The position numbers were made by a program, and so were the translations under genes. From Thiogranum sp. (GTDB lineage Bacteria; Pseudomonadota; Gammaproteobacteria; DSM-19610), in NCBI GenBank assembly GCA_030148915.1, contig JASBSN010000017.1, forward strand, positions 1-64,000: DNA of 64,000 nucleotides, read 5' to 3'. Of the stretch, positions 1-7,840 are shown piece after piece (position 1 is the stretch's first letter; each line of letters opens with the position of its first letter). A model generated the notes under the pieces. That model was not told where the DNA came from and did no database searches. It saw nothing but the letters and a program-made list of their open reading frames with translations.

Positions 1-138
1 GGACGCAGGATCGGCAATGACGTGCTCGTCACCAGCGGTATCCGGCCCGGCGACATGGTCGTGACCGAGGGGCAATTGCGCGTCCAGCCTGGCGCCGAGG
101 TCAAGGTCGCCGCGCCGGCGACGAAAGGGGCACGCTGA
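1..138 (+). CDS. C-terminal end of RND efflux periplasmic adaptor (MFP), partial
   Basis: The window opens inside an open frame that ends in TGA at 136-138, leaving 45 residues. They read as the last beta strands of a membrane-fusion adaptor (a GIRPGDMVV segment followed by EGQLRVQPG). Such adaptors link an inner-membrane RND pump to an outer-membrane channel. The stop lies one base before the ATG of the pump gene, so the two are co-translated. Codon choice matches the first part of the pump gene rather than the rest of the window. The call rests on the short tail plus context. Confidence 0.75.
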   Translation, partial: GRRIGNDVLVTSGIRPGDMVVTEGQLRVQPGAEVKVAAPATKGAR

Positions 139-139
139 C

Positions 140-3100
140 ATGAACGCCGACAGGGCCTTCACCGATATTTTCATCCGCCGTCCGATATTGTCGGTGGTGG
201 TCAGTCTCCTCATTTTGCTGGTTGGACTGGCTGCGCTGTTCAGCCTGCCGGTCCGGCAATATCCGAAGATGGAAAGCGCGACGATCACCATCGACACGGC
301 ACTGCCGGGCGCGACGCAGGATGTGATGCAGGGCTTCGTCACCACACCGATCGCGCAGGCGATCGCGACGGCGAACGGCATCGAATATCTGACCTCCACC
401 TCCAGCCAGGGCAAGAGCCATATCGCCGCAAAGCTGGTGTTGAACGCCAATGCCGACCGGTCCATGACCGAAATTCTGGCCAAGGTGCAGCAGGTCAAAT
501 ATCGCCTGCCCAGCGGCGTCACCGACCCCGTCATCAGCAAGATCACCGACGGCGCGTCGGCGATCCAATATGTCGCCTTCACCAGTGATCGGTTGCAACC
601 TTCGCAGATCGCCGATTTCGCGACCCGCGTGGCGCAGCCGCTCATCACCTCCATTTCCGGCGTCGCGTCGGCGGAAATCAGCGGCGGCGCGCCGCTTGCC
701 ATGCGCATCTGGGTTGATCCGGTGAAATTGACCGCGCGGGGCCTGACGGCGGGCGATGTCGCCAACGCCCTGCGCGCCAACAACGTCCAGGCGTCGCCGG
801 GGCAGCTGAAGGGCGCCAGCACCGCGATCAACATCACCGCCGCGACCGACCTGCGCGATGTGGCGGCTTTTCGCGACATGACCCTCAAGAGCGGTGACGG
901 CGGCCTGGTGAAGCTGGGGGATGTCGCGACCGTAGAGATGGGTGGCCAGAATTACGATGTCGGCACGATCTCCTCGGGCAAGCGGGCGGTGTTCATCGCC
1001 ATTTCGCCCACGCCCGACGGCAATCCGTTGGAAATCGTGAAGGCGGTGCAGGATCTGCTGCCCGGCATCCAGCGGGTCGCGCCGCCCAGCATCCATGTGA
1101 GCAACCAGTTCGACGTGGCCCATTTCGTCAATGCGTCGATCGAGGAAGTCGAACATACGCTGGTCGAGGCTATCCTGATCGTCGTGATCGTGATCTTCCT
1201 GTTCCTGGGGTCGCTTCGCGCCGTCGTCATTCCCATCGTCACCATTCCGCTGTCGCTGCTGGGCACGGCGGCGCTGATGCTGGCCTTCGGCTTTTCCTTC
1301 AACCTGCTGACCTTGCTCGCCATGGTGCTGGCCATCGGGCTGGTGGTCGATGACGCGATTATTATCGTCGAGAATGTGCACCGGCATATCGAGGCGGGCG
1401 AGAGCCGCGCCCGGGCGGCGCTGATCGGCGCTCGCGAGCTGGCGTTGCCGGTCATCGCCATGACCACCACCCTGATCGCGGTGTACGCGCCGATCGGTTT
1501 CATGGGCGGACTGGTAGGCACGCTATTCACCGAATTCGCCTTCACCCTGGCCGGTGCGGTGCTGGTCTCGGGGGTTGTCGCGCTGACCCTCTCGCCGATG
1601 CTCTCTGGCAGGGTCCTCAAGCCGCACGGCCAGCAGGGGCGTTTCGAGCAGTGGCTGGAAGTGCGCTTTGAGCGTCTGGCGGCGGCTTATCAGCGCCGCT
1701 TGCACGGTACCCTTGAGGCGCTGCCGGTAACGCTGCTGTTTGCCGCGGCGATATTGGTGTCGATCTTTTTCATGTTCGTTACCAGTAAAAGCGAACTGGC
1801 GCCGGTGGAGGACCAGAGCATTCTGTTTTTTCAGGCGACAGCGCCGCAGACGGCGACTTTGGAGTACAACGAGGCGTATACGCGACAGATACAGCAGGCG
1901 TTCAGCAGCGTGCCCGAATACCATGAAAGTTTTTTCCTGCTGGGGCGCGGCGAGCCGACCACCACTTTCGGCGGTTTCAAAATGGAGCAGCCCGCGCAGC
2001 GCTCGCGCTCGCAGATGGAGGTGCAACCGGAGATTCAGGCCAAGCTGGCGAACATCGCCGGCTTCCAGATAGCGGTGTTCCCGCGGCCCAGTCTGCCCGG
2101 CTCCGGCGGCGGTTTCCCGGTGCAGTTCGTGATGACCGGCGATGCCGACTACAAACAGCTCGATACCCTGGCCGATCAGTTGATCGGCAAGGCCATGGGC
2201 AGCGGACGGTTCATGTTCCTGATGAAAGATCTGCAGTATTCCCGCCCGCGCACCACGTTGGAAATCGACCGCGACCGGGCCGGTGATCTGGGGATCAGTA
2301 TGGCCGATATCGGGCGCAACCTGGCGACTTTGCTCGGTGGCAATTACGTCAACCGCTTCAGCCTGGAAGGGCGCAGCTACAAGGTGATCCCCCAGGTGGG
2401 ACGTGAATTCCGTCTGCAGCCCGAAGCCCTGAAAGATTACTACATCCGCCCGGGATCCGCCGATCTGATCAAGCTCGACGCTAGTGCGGGCGAGTCGCGT
2501 TCAGGCGCTCAGAGTAGCCTGGTACCGCTGGCCTCGTTCATCCATTTCAAGAATACAGTCGAGCCCAACCAACGCACGCAGTTTCAACAGTTGAACTCCC
2601 TGACCCTGCAGGGCGTGATGGCGCCGGGTGTGACGCTGGGCGATGCGCTCGGCTTCCTGGAAAACAGCGCCCGCGATCTGTTCCCGCGCGGTTACACCTG
2701 GGATTACTCGGGTCAGTCGCGGCAGTTTGCCCGCCAGGGCAGTGCGCTGGTGGTGACCTTTTTTCTGTCGATCCTGGTCATCTATCTGGTGCTCGCCGCG
2801 CAATTCGAGAGTTGGCGCGATCCACTGACCATTCTGGTGTCCGTGCCGATGTCGATAGCCGGCGCGCTGGCCTTCATTACCTTGGGCTTCGCCACCATTA
2901 ATATCTATACCCAAGTCGGATTGATCACGCTGATAGGACTGATCGCCAAAAACGGCATTCTGATAGTGGAGTTTGCCAACCAGTTGCAGATCAGCGAGGG
3001 GCTGAGCAAGCGCCAGGCCGTGGAACGGGCCGCAGCCATTCGTCTGCGACCGATTCTGATGACCACCGTATCGATGATTGTCGCCATGGTGCCGCTGCTG

Positions 3101-3289
3101 TTGGCGAGCGGCCCGGGTGCGGTAAGCCGTTTTCACATCGGCCTGACCATTGCCACCGGCCTGGGCATCGGCACGTTGTTCACTTTGTTTGTGGTGCCCG
3201 CGGTATACCTGCTGCTGGGACGCGACCACCGCCGCGATGAAGCGACCGAAGACCCGTCGCCGTTACCAGATCGCGCCGAGCCCATCTGA
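140..3289 (+). CDS. RND-family multidrug efflux permease (AcrB/MexB/MuxB type)
   Basis: Inner-membrane proton-driven pump of 1049 residues, full length for hydrophobe/amphiphile exporters. A first transmembrane segment lies near residues 13-32, then a large periplasmic porter domain, TM2-7 (about 335-540) with the paired acidic residues D404 and D405 in TM4 (GLVVDDAIIIVENV) expected for proton relay, a second porter domain, and TM8-12 from about 870. Start is the ATG one base after the adaptor stop. Oddity: up to about base 1400-1480, Gly is almost never GGT and Tyr is mostly TAT. Downstream GGT is common and Tyr is mostly TAC, as in the rest of the window. The protein reads through the join without a break. 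Drug specificity cannot be predicted. Confidence 0.93.
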   Translation: MNADRAFTDIFIRRPILSVVVSLLILLVGLAALFSLPVRQYPKMESATITIDTALPGATQDVMQGFVTTPIAQAIATANGIEYLTSTSSQGKSHIAAKLVLNANADRSMTEILAKVQQVKYRLPSGVTDPVISKITDGASAIQYVAFTSDRLQPSQIADFATRVAQPLITSISGVASAEISGGAPLAMRIWVDPVKLTARGLTAGDVANALRANNVQASPGQLKGASTAINITAATDLRDVAAFRDMTLKSGDGGLVKLGDVATVEMGGQNYDVGTISSGKRAVFIAISPTPDGNPLEIVKAVQDLLPGIQRVAPPSIHVSNQFDVAHFVNASIEEVEHTLVEAILIVVIVIFLFLGSLRAVVIPIVTIPLSLLGTAALMLAFGFSFNLLTLLAMVLAIGLVVDDAIIIVENVHRHIEAGESRARAALIGARELALPVIAMTTTLIAVYAPIGFMGGLVGTLFTEFAFTLAGAVLVSGVVALTLSPMLSGRVLKPHGQQGRFEQWLEVRFERLAAAYQRRLHGTLEALPVTLLFAAAILVSIFFMFVTSKSELAPVEDQSILFFQATAPQTATLEYNEAYTRQIQQAFSSVPEYHESFFLLGRGEPTTTFGGFKMEQPAQRSRSQMEVQPEIQAKLANIAGFQIAVFPRPSLPGSGGGFPVQFVMTGDADYKQLDTLADQLIGKAMGSGRFMFLMKDLQYSRPRTTLEIDRDRAGDLGISMADIGRNLATLLGGNYVNRFSLEGRSYKVIPQVGREFRLQPEALKDYYIRPGSADLIKLDASAGESRSGAQSSLVPLASFIHFKNTVEPNQRTQFQQLNSLTLQGVMAPGVTLGDALGFLENSARDLFPRGYTWDYSGQSRQFARQGSALVVTFFLSILVIYLVLAAQFESWRDPLTILVSVPMSIAGALAFITLGFATINIYTQVGLITLIGLIAKNGILIVEFANQLQISEGLSKRQAVERAAAIRLRPILMTTVSMIVAMVPLLLASGPGAVSRFHIGLTIATGLGIGTLFTLFVVPAVYLLLGRDHRRDEATEDPSPLPDRAEPI

Positions 3290-3357
3290 GATGAACCGGC
3301 TGCGGTCCGCCTCGACCTCGGTGCAGGCGGGTACCCGCGGTATTCTCCGTTTTCCCC

Positions 3358-4719
3358 TCAGTTGGAGAAAAAGCTGGTACGTTTTGTATCTTGATTTTGT
3401 TCCATGAAGAGAATATAGGCCGCACCGGCGTCGGTCTGATCGTCGTCATCGAACGGCGCACCGACGGCGATATCCTCGCTTCGGTCACCGTTGAGATTAC
3501 CCAATCCGGCGAGGGCTGCGCCGAAGTGGTCGCCGTCGTTCAGGTTTTCTTTGAACTTACCGTTTTGCTGGGAAATTTTTGCCTCGCCGTTCACTTTACC
3601 GTTGACCTTCAGGAACAGGATCCAGAGCGCGCCGCGATCGGCGCCGCCGTCGTCGTCGAGCGGCGTGCCCACACCCAGATCGACAACACCGTCGCCGTCC
3701 AGGTCGCTCACTTGGGCCAGTGCGCTGCCGAAACGTCCGTCGTCGCTCAGCGTGCCCTCGAAACCGCTTTCGCCCTGGGCGATGCGCCGTTGGTCTCTGA
3801 CTGTGCCGTCACGGTTCATGAGCAGGATCCACACTGCGCCGCGGTTGCTGCCGCCGCTGTCGTCCTGGGGCGCGCCCACGGCCAGGTCGGGGATACCGTC
3901 GGCGTCCAGATCACCGATGCCGGCCACGGCAGCGCCGAACCGATCGTCGGCGTTCAGATCGGCCTTGAAGCCACCGTCGCCGTCACCGATTCTGACGGCG
4001 CGGCGCGAGGTACCGTCGCTGTTCATGAACAGTATCCATACCGCGCCCTTGGCGACGCCGTTGTGCTGGGTGAGCGGCGCGCCCACCGCCAGATCGCGGA
4101 TGCCGTCGCCGTCTAGGTCGCCGAGATCGGCTACCGCGGCGCCAAATTGCTCGCCGTCGTTGAGGTTGCCGGCGAAACCGCCGCTCTGGTCGGAAATCTT
4201 GGCGCTGCTCGCCAGCGTGCCATCCGCTTTCAGCAACAGGATCCACAGCGCGCCGCGGTCATCGCCGCCGTCGTCGTCCAGTGGAGCGCCGGCCGCCAGA
4301 TCGCGCACGCCGTCGCCGTTCAAATCGCCGATACCCGCCAAGGCGCTGCCGAACTGGTCGTTATTGTCCAGGTCACCCGTGAAGCCGCCGGTGCCGTCAG
4401 CGATTTTCGTGGCGATATCGACGCTGCCGTTGCTGTTCATGAACAGGATCCACAACGCGCCGCGGTTCTCACCCTGGTCGTCATCGCCGGGGGCGCCTAC
4501 TGCCAGGTCGATGACCCCATCGCCTTCCAGGTCGCCAAGATTGGCCAGCGCCGCACCCCAGTTGTCGGTGTCCTTGAGGCGGCCGTTGAAATTGCCTTTC
4601 TTGGCGGAGACTTTTTGCGCCGCCTCCACCTGCGTGGTTGTGGTAACTTCCGTACACTGAGACCCGCCGAGCAGCAGGTACAGGACGGGGATGGATGTCA
4701 GGGTGAGAGAACGTTTCAT
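3358..4719 (-). CDS. Exported FG-GAP (integrin-like) beta-propeller protein
   Basis: A 453-residue protein made almost entirely of six tandem repeats, five of 69 residues and a shorter sixth. Each has an FG-GAP core (for example FGSALAGIGDLNGDG) and a DxxGDGxxD calcium loop, followed by VGAP and a GALWILF strand. This arrangement builds an alpha-integrin-like propeller. The N-terminus has a basic start and hydrophobic core (residues 5-19). C22 follows, but Gln at -1 does not fit a lipobox, so it may be a plain secreted protein. The sixth repeat has a degenerate calcium loop (NLNGDRSED). The high regularity of the repeats also produces long open frames on the opposite strand. Role unknown; adhesion or calcium-dependent surface binding is a guess from the fold. 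Confidence 0.85.
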   Translation of the reverse strand: MKRSLTLTSIPVLYLLLGGSQCTEVTTTTQVEAAQKVSAKKGNFNGRLKDTDNWGAALANLGDLEGDGVIDLAVGAPGDDDQGENRGALWILFMNSNGSVDIATKIADGTGGFTGDLDNNDQFGSALAGIGDLNGDGVRDLAAGAPLDDDGGDDRGALWILLLKADGTLASSAKISDQSGGFAGNLNDGEQFGAAVADLGDLDGDGIRDLAVGAPLTQHNGVAKGAVWILFMNSDGTSRRAVRIGDGDGGFKADLNADDRFGAAVAGIGDLDADGIPDLAVGAPQDDSGGSNRGAVWILLMNRDGTVRDQRRIAQGESGFEGTLSDDGRFGSALAQVSDLDGDGVVDLGVGTPLDDDGGADRGALWILFLKVNGKVNGEAKISQQNGKFKENLNDGDHFGAALAGLGNLNGDRSEDIAVGAPFDDDDQTDAGAAYILFMEQNQDTKRTSFFSN

Positions 4720-4841
4720 ACAGCAGCGCGCCGTGGATTAAACGGCCGGATACCGGCCTGGAGGGTGCCAGCTTAGCGCGCCTCAGAGCGCATTTCCATT
4801 GCTGTGCGCCGGATGTCACGAGAGGAGGAGGGAGGACAAGA

Positions 4842-6299
4842 GTGAGCGAACATATGATTAGGATTGCCGGAGCGCCCGGGGCTGGATTGGGGCTGTTGGC
4901 GCGTATGGCTAACCGTCATGGCCTGGTGGCCGGCGCCACCGGCACCGGCAAGACCGTTACCCTGCAGGTGATGGCCGAGCAGTTTTCCACTCTGGGGGTA
5001 CCGGTATTTCTGGCCGACGTCAAAGGCGATTTGTCGGGTCTCGCCACGCCGGGGGCGATCAATGACAAGATCCGCTCACGCGTCGATCAGTTGGGCCTCA
5101 GCGCTTACGCCAACCGGCCGTTTCCGGTTGTGTTCTGGGATCTGTACGGTAAGCAGGGCCACCCCATGCGCACCACCATATCCGACATGGGGCCGCTGCT
5201 GCTCAGTGCCCTGCTCGGTCTGAACGACACCCAGACCGGGGTGCTCTACGCCGCTTTCCGCCTCGCCGATGAGCAGGGTATGTTGTTGCTCGATATGAAG
5301 GATCTGCGCAGCTTGCTTGTTTGGGTGCGCGAAAACCGCCGCGAGTTGGGGCGCGATTACGGCAACCTGGCCACCTCGAGTATCGACGCTATCCAGCGTC
5401 GTTTGCTGATGCTCGAGGACCAGGGCGGTTCGATGTTTTTCGGCGAACCCGCGCTCGGCCTCAGCGATTTGATGCAGGTCGATTTTTCCGGTAACGGCGT
5501 GATCAGTATTCTGGATGCAACGCAGTTGATGCGTGAGCCACGTCTGTATGCCATGTTCCTGCTGTGGCTGATCGCCGAGTTGTTCGAGAATCTGCCCGAA
5601 GTCGGTGATCCGGACAAACCGCGACTGATATTTTTTTTCGACGAGGCGCATTTGCTTTTTGACGATGCCAACGAGGCGCTGATCGAAAAAATTGAACAGG
5701 TCGTGCGGTTGATCCGCTCCAAGGGCGTGGGGATCTATTTTGTCACACAGAACCCGGCCGACCTGCCGGATTCCGTACTCGGTCAGCTCGGCAACCGCGT
5801 ACAGCATGCGTTGCGCGCTTTTACGCCTAAAGACCAGAAGGCCGTGAGGGCTGCGGCGCAGACTTTCCGCCCCAATCCGGCACTGGACACCGCGCAGGTG
5901 ATCACTGAACTCGGTGTCGGGGAGGCGTTGGTGTCTTTTCTCGATGCCAAGGGGCGGCCGCTGCCGGTGGAAAGAGCGCTGGTGCACCCGCCCCTGTCGC
6001 AGATCGGCCCGATCACCGAGGCGCAGCGCCGCGAACAGCTCGGACGTTCACCGTTCAAGGGCCGCTACGATCAGCCCGTCGATCGCGAATCGGCCTACGA
6101 GAAGTTGCAGCAGCGCGCCGAGCGGGCCGCGGCGAAGAAGGCCGAACAGGCCGAGGTGCCCGCGGCGCGGCGATCGAGCGGACGCACGCGCCAGTCGGGC
6201 TTCGAGGCGTTCACCAAAAGTGCCTTGCGCAGTATCGGCAGCCAGTTGGGACGGCGCATCGCCCGCGGCCTGCTCGGTTCGTTGTTCGGTAAGGGCTGA
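4842..6299 (+). CDS. yjgR: YjgR/DUF853 family HerA-like P-loop ATPase
   Basis: A 485-residue member of the helicase HerA-like C-terminal (DUF853, E. coli YjgR) family. Walker A is GATGTGKT at residues 31-38 and Walker B is the FFFDEAH stretch with D267-H270. A basic, low-complexity tail (about 410-485) is typical. The start is GTG at 4842, preceded by a purine-rich GGAGGGAGGA ribosome site; the ATG four codons later is the alternative. It is divergent from the FG-GAP gene across 122 bp. The cellular role of the family is not settled; DNA translocation is suggested by similarity to HerA/FtsK ATPases. Confidence 0.9.
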   Translation: MSEHMIRIAGAPGAGLGLLARMANRHGLVAGATGTGKTVTLQVMAEQFSTLGVPVFLADVKGDLSGLATPGAINDKIRSRVDQLGLSAYANRPFPVVFWDLYGKQGHPMRTTISDMGPLLLSALLGLNDTQTGVLYAAFRLADEQGMLLLDMKDLRSLLVWVRENRRELGRDYGNLATSSIDAIQRRLLMLEDQGGSMFFGEPALGLSDLMQVDFSGNGVISILDATQLMREPRLYAMFLLWLIAELFENLPEVGDPDKPRLIFFFDEAHLLFDDANEALIEKIEQVVRLIRSKGVGIYFVTQNPADLPDSVLGQLGNRVQHALRAFTPKDQKAVRAAAQTFRPNPALDTAQVITELGVGEALVSFLDAKGRPLPVERALVHPPLSQIGPITEAQRREQLGRSPFKGRYDQPVDRESAYEKLQQRAERAAAKKAEQAEVPAARRSSGRTRQSGFEAFTKSALRSIGSQLGRRIARGLLGSLFGKG

Positions 6300-6335
6300 G
6301 GCCGGCGCCGGGCGGCAATAACCGGTGCTCTATCC

Positions 6336-7229
6336 TCAGCGCAAGCCGTTATCGCGCTGGGCCTGACGCGATTCCTGCAACTTTTTCTTTAGCAGATTCA
6401 GGCCTTCGAGGTATGGCACCGTGCCGTTGGCGCGAATCACGTTGCGTCCTTCCGGGCTGTCGGTGTATTTTATGAAGTCCTTGACGATTTCCGCGTGCGG
6501 ACTTTTTGCATTGTAGGCCAGATACAAGGGCCGGTAGAGGAGATAGTTGCCCGTCTTGACGTTTTCGTAGCTGGGCGACTTGTCATTCAGATCAAGAATT
6601 TTTACTTTGCGCTTGCGCGCGCTGCTGACACCGGTGATGCTGATGGCGCTCGCATCCACCTCGATTTCCTGTTCCAGGGGTCCGGATGAGGGAAACAATC
6701 GGCTGGCGGCGAACTCCTGATCGTAATTGTCGAACAGCAGCTTGCGGGTGGTGCGCCCGACGCCCGATATTTTGCCTTCGCGGGCGAACAATTTGATCGG
6801 TCGATCGGCGCCGCCGACTTCTTTCCAGTTGCTGATTTCACCGAGATAGATCTTGCGCAGATCCTCGATGGAGATGTTGTCGACGGGATTATCCGGGTTC
6901 ACAATCACCACCAGCGCATCCCAGGCCACTGGAATCATGGTCACGCCTTTTTCTTCTTTGACGCCCCACATGTGGCGGCGGCAACTGCCGCCAATATCCG
7001 CGGTTTGCGTGGCCACCTCGCGAATGCCGCGCGTCGCCCCCCCTCCCTGAATATCGATCTTGACGCCGGTTTTGGCCGTATAAGCCTTGGCCAGCGACGA
7101 CATATAGGCCTTTTTTGAAATACCGCAGCCGACCCAGCGCAGGGTCACCGATTCGGCGGCCAGCAGCGGCTGTATGACCAGCGACAGTATCGCCAGCAGG
7201 GGCAGTGTGCATGTGATTCTGTTCACCAT
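6336..7229 (-). CDS. PstS-like phosphate-type periplasmic binding protein (orphan)
   Basis: A 297-residue exported class-II periplasmic binding protein. The signal peptide runs to about LAAES, then come WVGCG and a GGGATRGIRE anion-binding segment as in PstS-like proteins. The start chosen is the ATG at 7227-7229 because AAGGAG sits four bases upstream; an in-frame ATG ten codons earlier has no such site. No pstCAB, phoU or other transporter genes lie nearby, so it may feed a distant transporter or act in sensing. No convincing Pho box was found upstream. Phosphate is the best guess for the ligand; another oxyanion is possible. Confidence 0.82.
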   Translation of the reverse strand: MVNRITCTLPLLAILSLVIQPLLAAESVTLRWVGCGISKKAYMSSLAKAYTAKTGVKIDIQGGGATRGIREVATQTADIGGSCRRHMWGVKEEKGVTMIPVAWDALVVIVNPDNPVDNISIEDLRKIYLGEISNWKEVGGADRPIKLFAREGKISGVGRTTRKLLFDNYDQEFAASRLFPSSGPLEQEIEVDASAISITGVSSARKRKVKILDLNDKSPSYENVKTGNYLLYRPLYLAYNAKSPHAEIVKDFIKYTDSPEGRNVIRANGTVPYLEGLNLLKKKLQESRQAQRDNGLR

Positions 7230-7457
7230 CCATCTCCTTAAATTAAACCGTGCGCCCACTGCAAAAACCGCGACCGACGATATCCTGCGTGAAAGATCGG
7301 CCGGGCGCGCCGAACCTTTAAGGCGAGTAAGGCGATATGGAAAACCTCAAAGGGGGTGTACGCGGCGTCATCCCTGACCGGCAGAAGTAGCCGAAAACGC
7401 GCTAGGCATACGGCGGTTCCGTCCGCTGTGGTAAACTGCTCCGGTGGAAAGGGGCGA
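7230..7457. other. Divergent intergenic region between PstS-like and DUF454 genes
   Basis: This 228-bp stretch must hold promoters for both divergent genes. I looked for Pho-box half-sites on both strands and found none convincing, which is notable because the leftward gene is PstS-like. No small ORF with a ribosome site and no terminator-like hairpin was seen. Confidence 0.5.
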
Positions 7458-7829
7458 ATGAAAGCGGTTTATTTAATTCTCGGTTTCTTGTTTTTTGGCT
7501 TGGGTGCTGTGGGGGTAGTGGTGCCCGGCTTGCCCACCACCGTGTTCATGCTGCTGGCGCTGTGGGCTTTTGCACGCAGTTCGCAGCGCTTCCATCAGTG
7601 GTTGTATCACCATCGCCTGTTCGGACCGCCCCTGCAGGAGTGGCAGCGCTACCGCGTTATTCCGCTGCGCGCCAAGGTGCTCGCGGTGAGCATGATGGCC
7701 GCCAGCCTCAGCTATCTGGTGTTATTCACGCGAACGCCTCTGTGGATTGACCTGGTCACCTTGCTGGTGATGCTCTACGGTGCCTGGTTCATTCTCAGTA
7801 AACCCTCGGCGCGACCGCTCGGCGAATAG
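7458..7829 (+). CDS. DUF454 (YbaN-like) small inner-membrane protein
   Basis: A 123-residue membrane protein with the DUF454 signature GVVVPGLPTTVFMLLALWAFARSS. Hydrophobic segments lie at about residues 4-20, 24-38, 75-92 and 95-113. The start is the ATG at 7458 behind a GGAAAGGGG purine run; the frame is open further upstream but without a ribosome site. It ends 11 bases before hrpB and probably shares its transcript. The family is conserved in proteobacteria without an established function. Confidence 0.88.
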   Translation: MKAVYLILGFLFFGLGAVGVVVPGLPTTVFMLLALWAFARSSQRFHQWLYHHRLFGPPLQEWQRYRVIPLRAKVLAVSMMAASLSYLVLFTRTPLWIDLVTLLVMLYGAWFILSKPSARPLGE

Positions 7830-7840
7830 CGGCGACAACC

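Noticed and set aside
101-1387. Minus-strand open frame of 428 codons within the RND gene
   Set aside because: Arg/Asp/Gln-rich antisense product typical of a shadow frame; the plus-strand pump is certain.
3491-4660. Long open frame (389 codons) opposite the FG-GAP gene
   Set aside because: Its Pro/Ser/Arg-rich product is a by-product of the GC-rich 69-codon repeats on the other strand; no ribosome site or family match.
3400-4660. Tandem 207-bp periodicity as a CRISPR or satellite array
   Set aside because: The periodicity is protein-coding (FG-GAP units in frame) with no short direct repeats and unique spacers.
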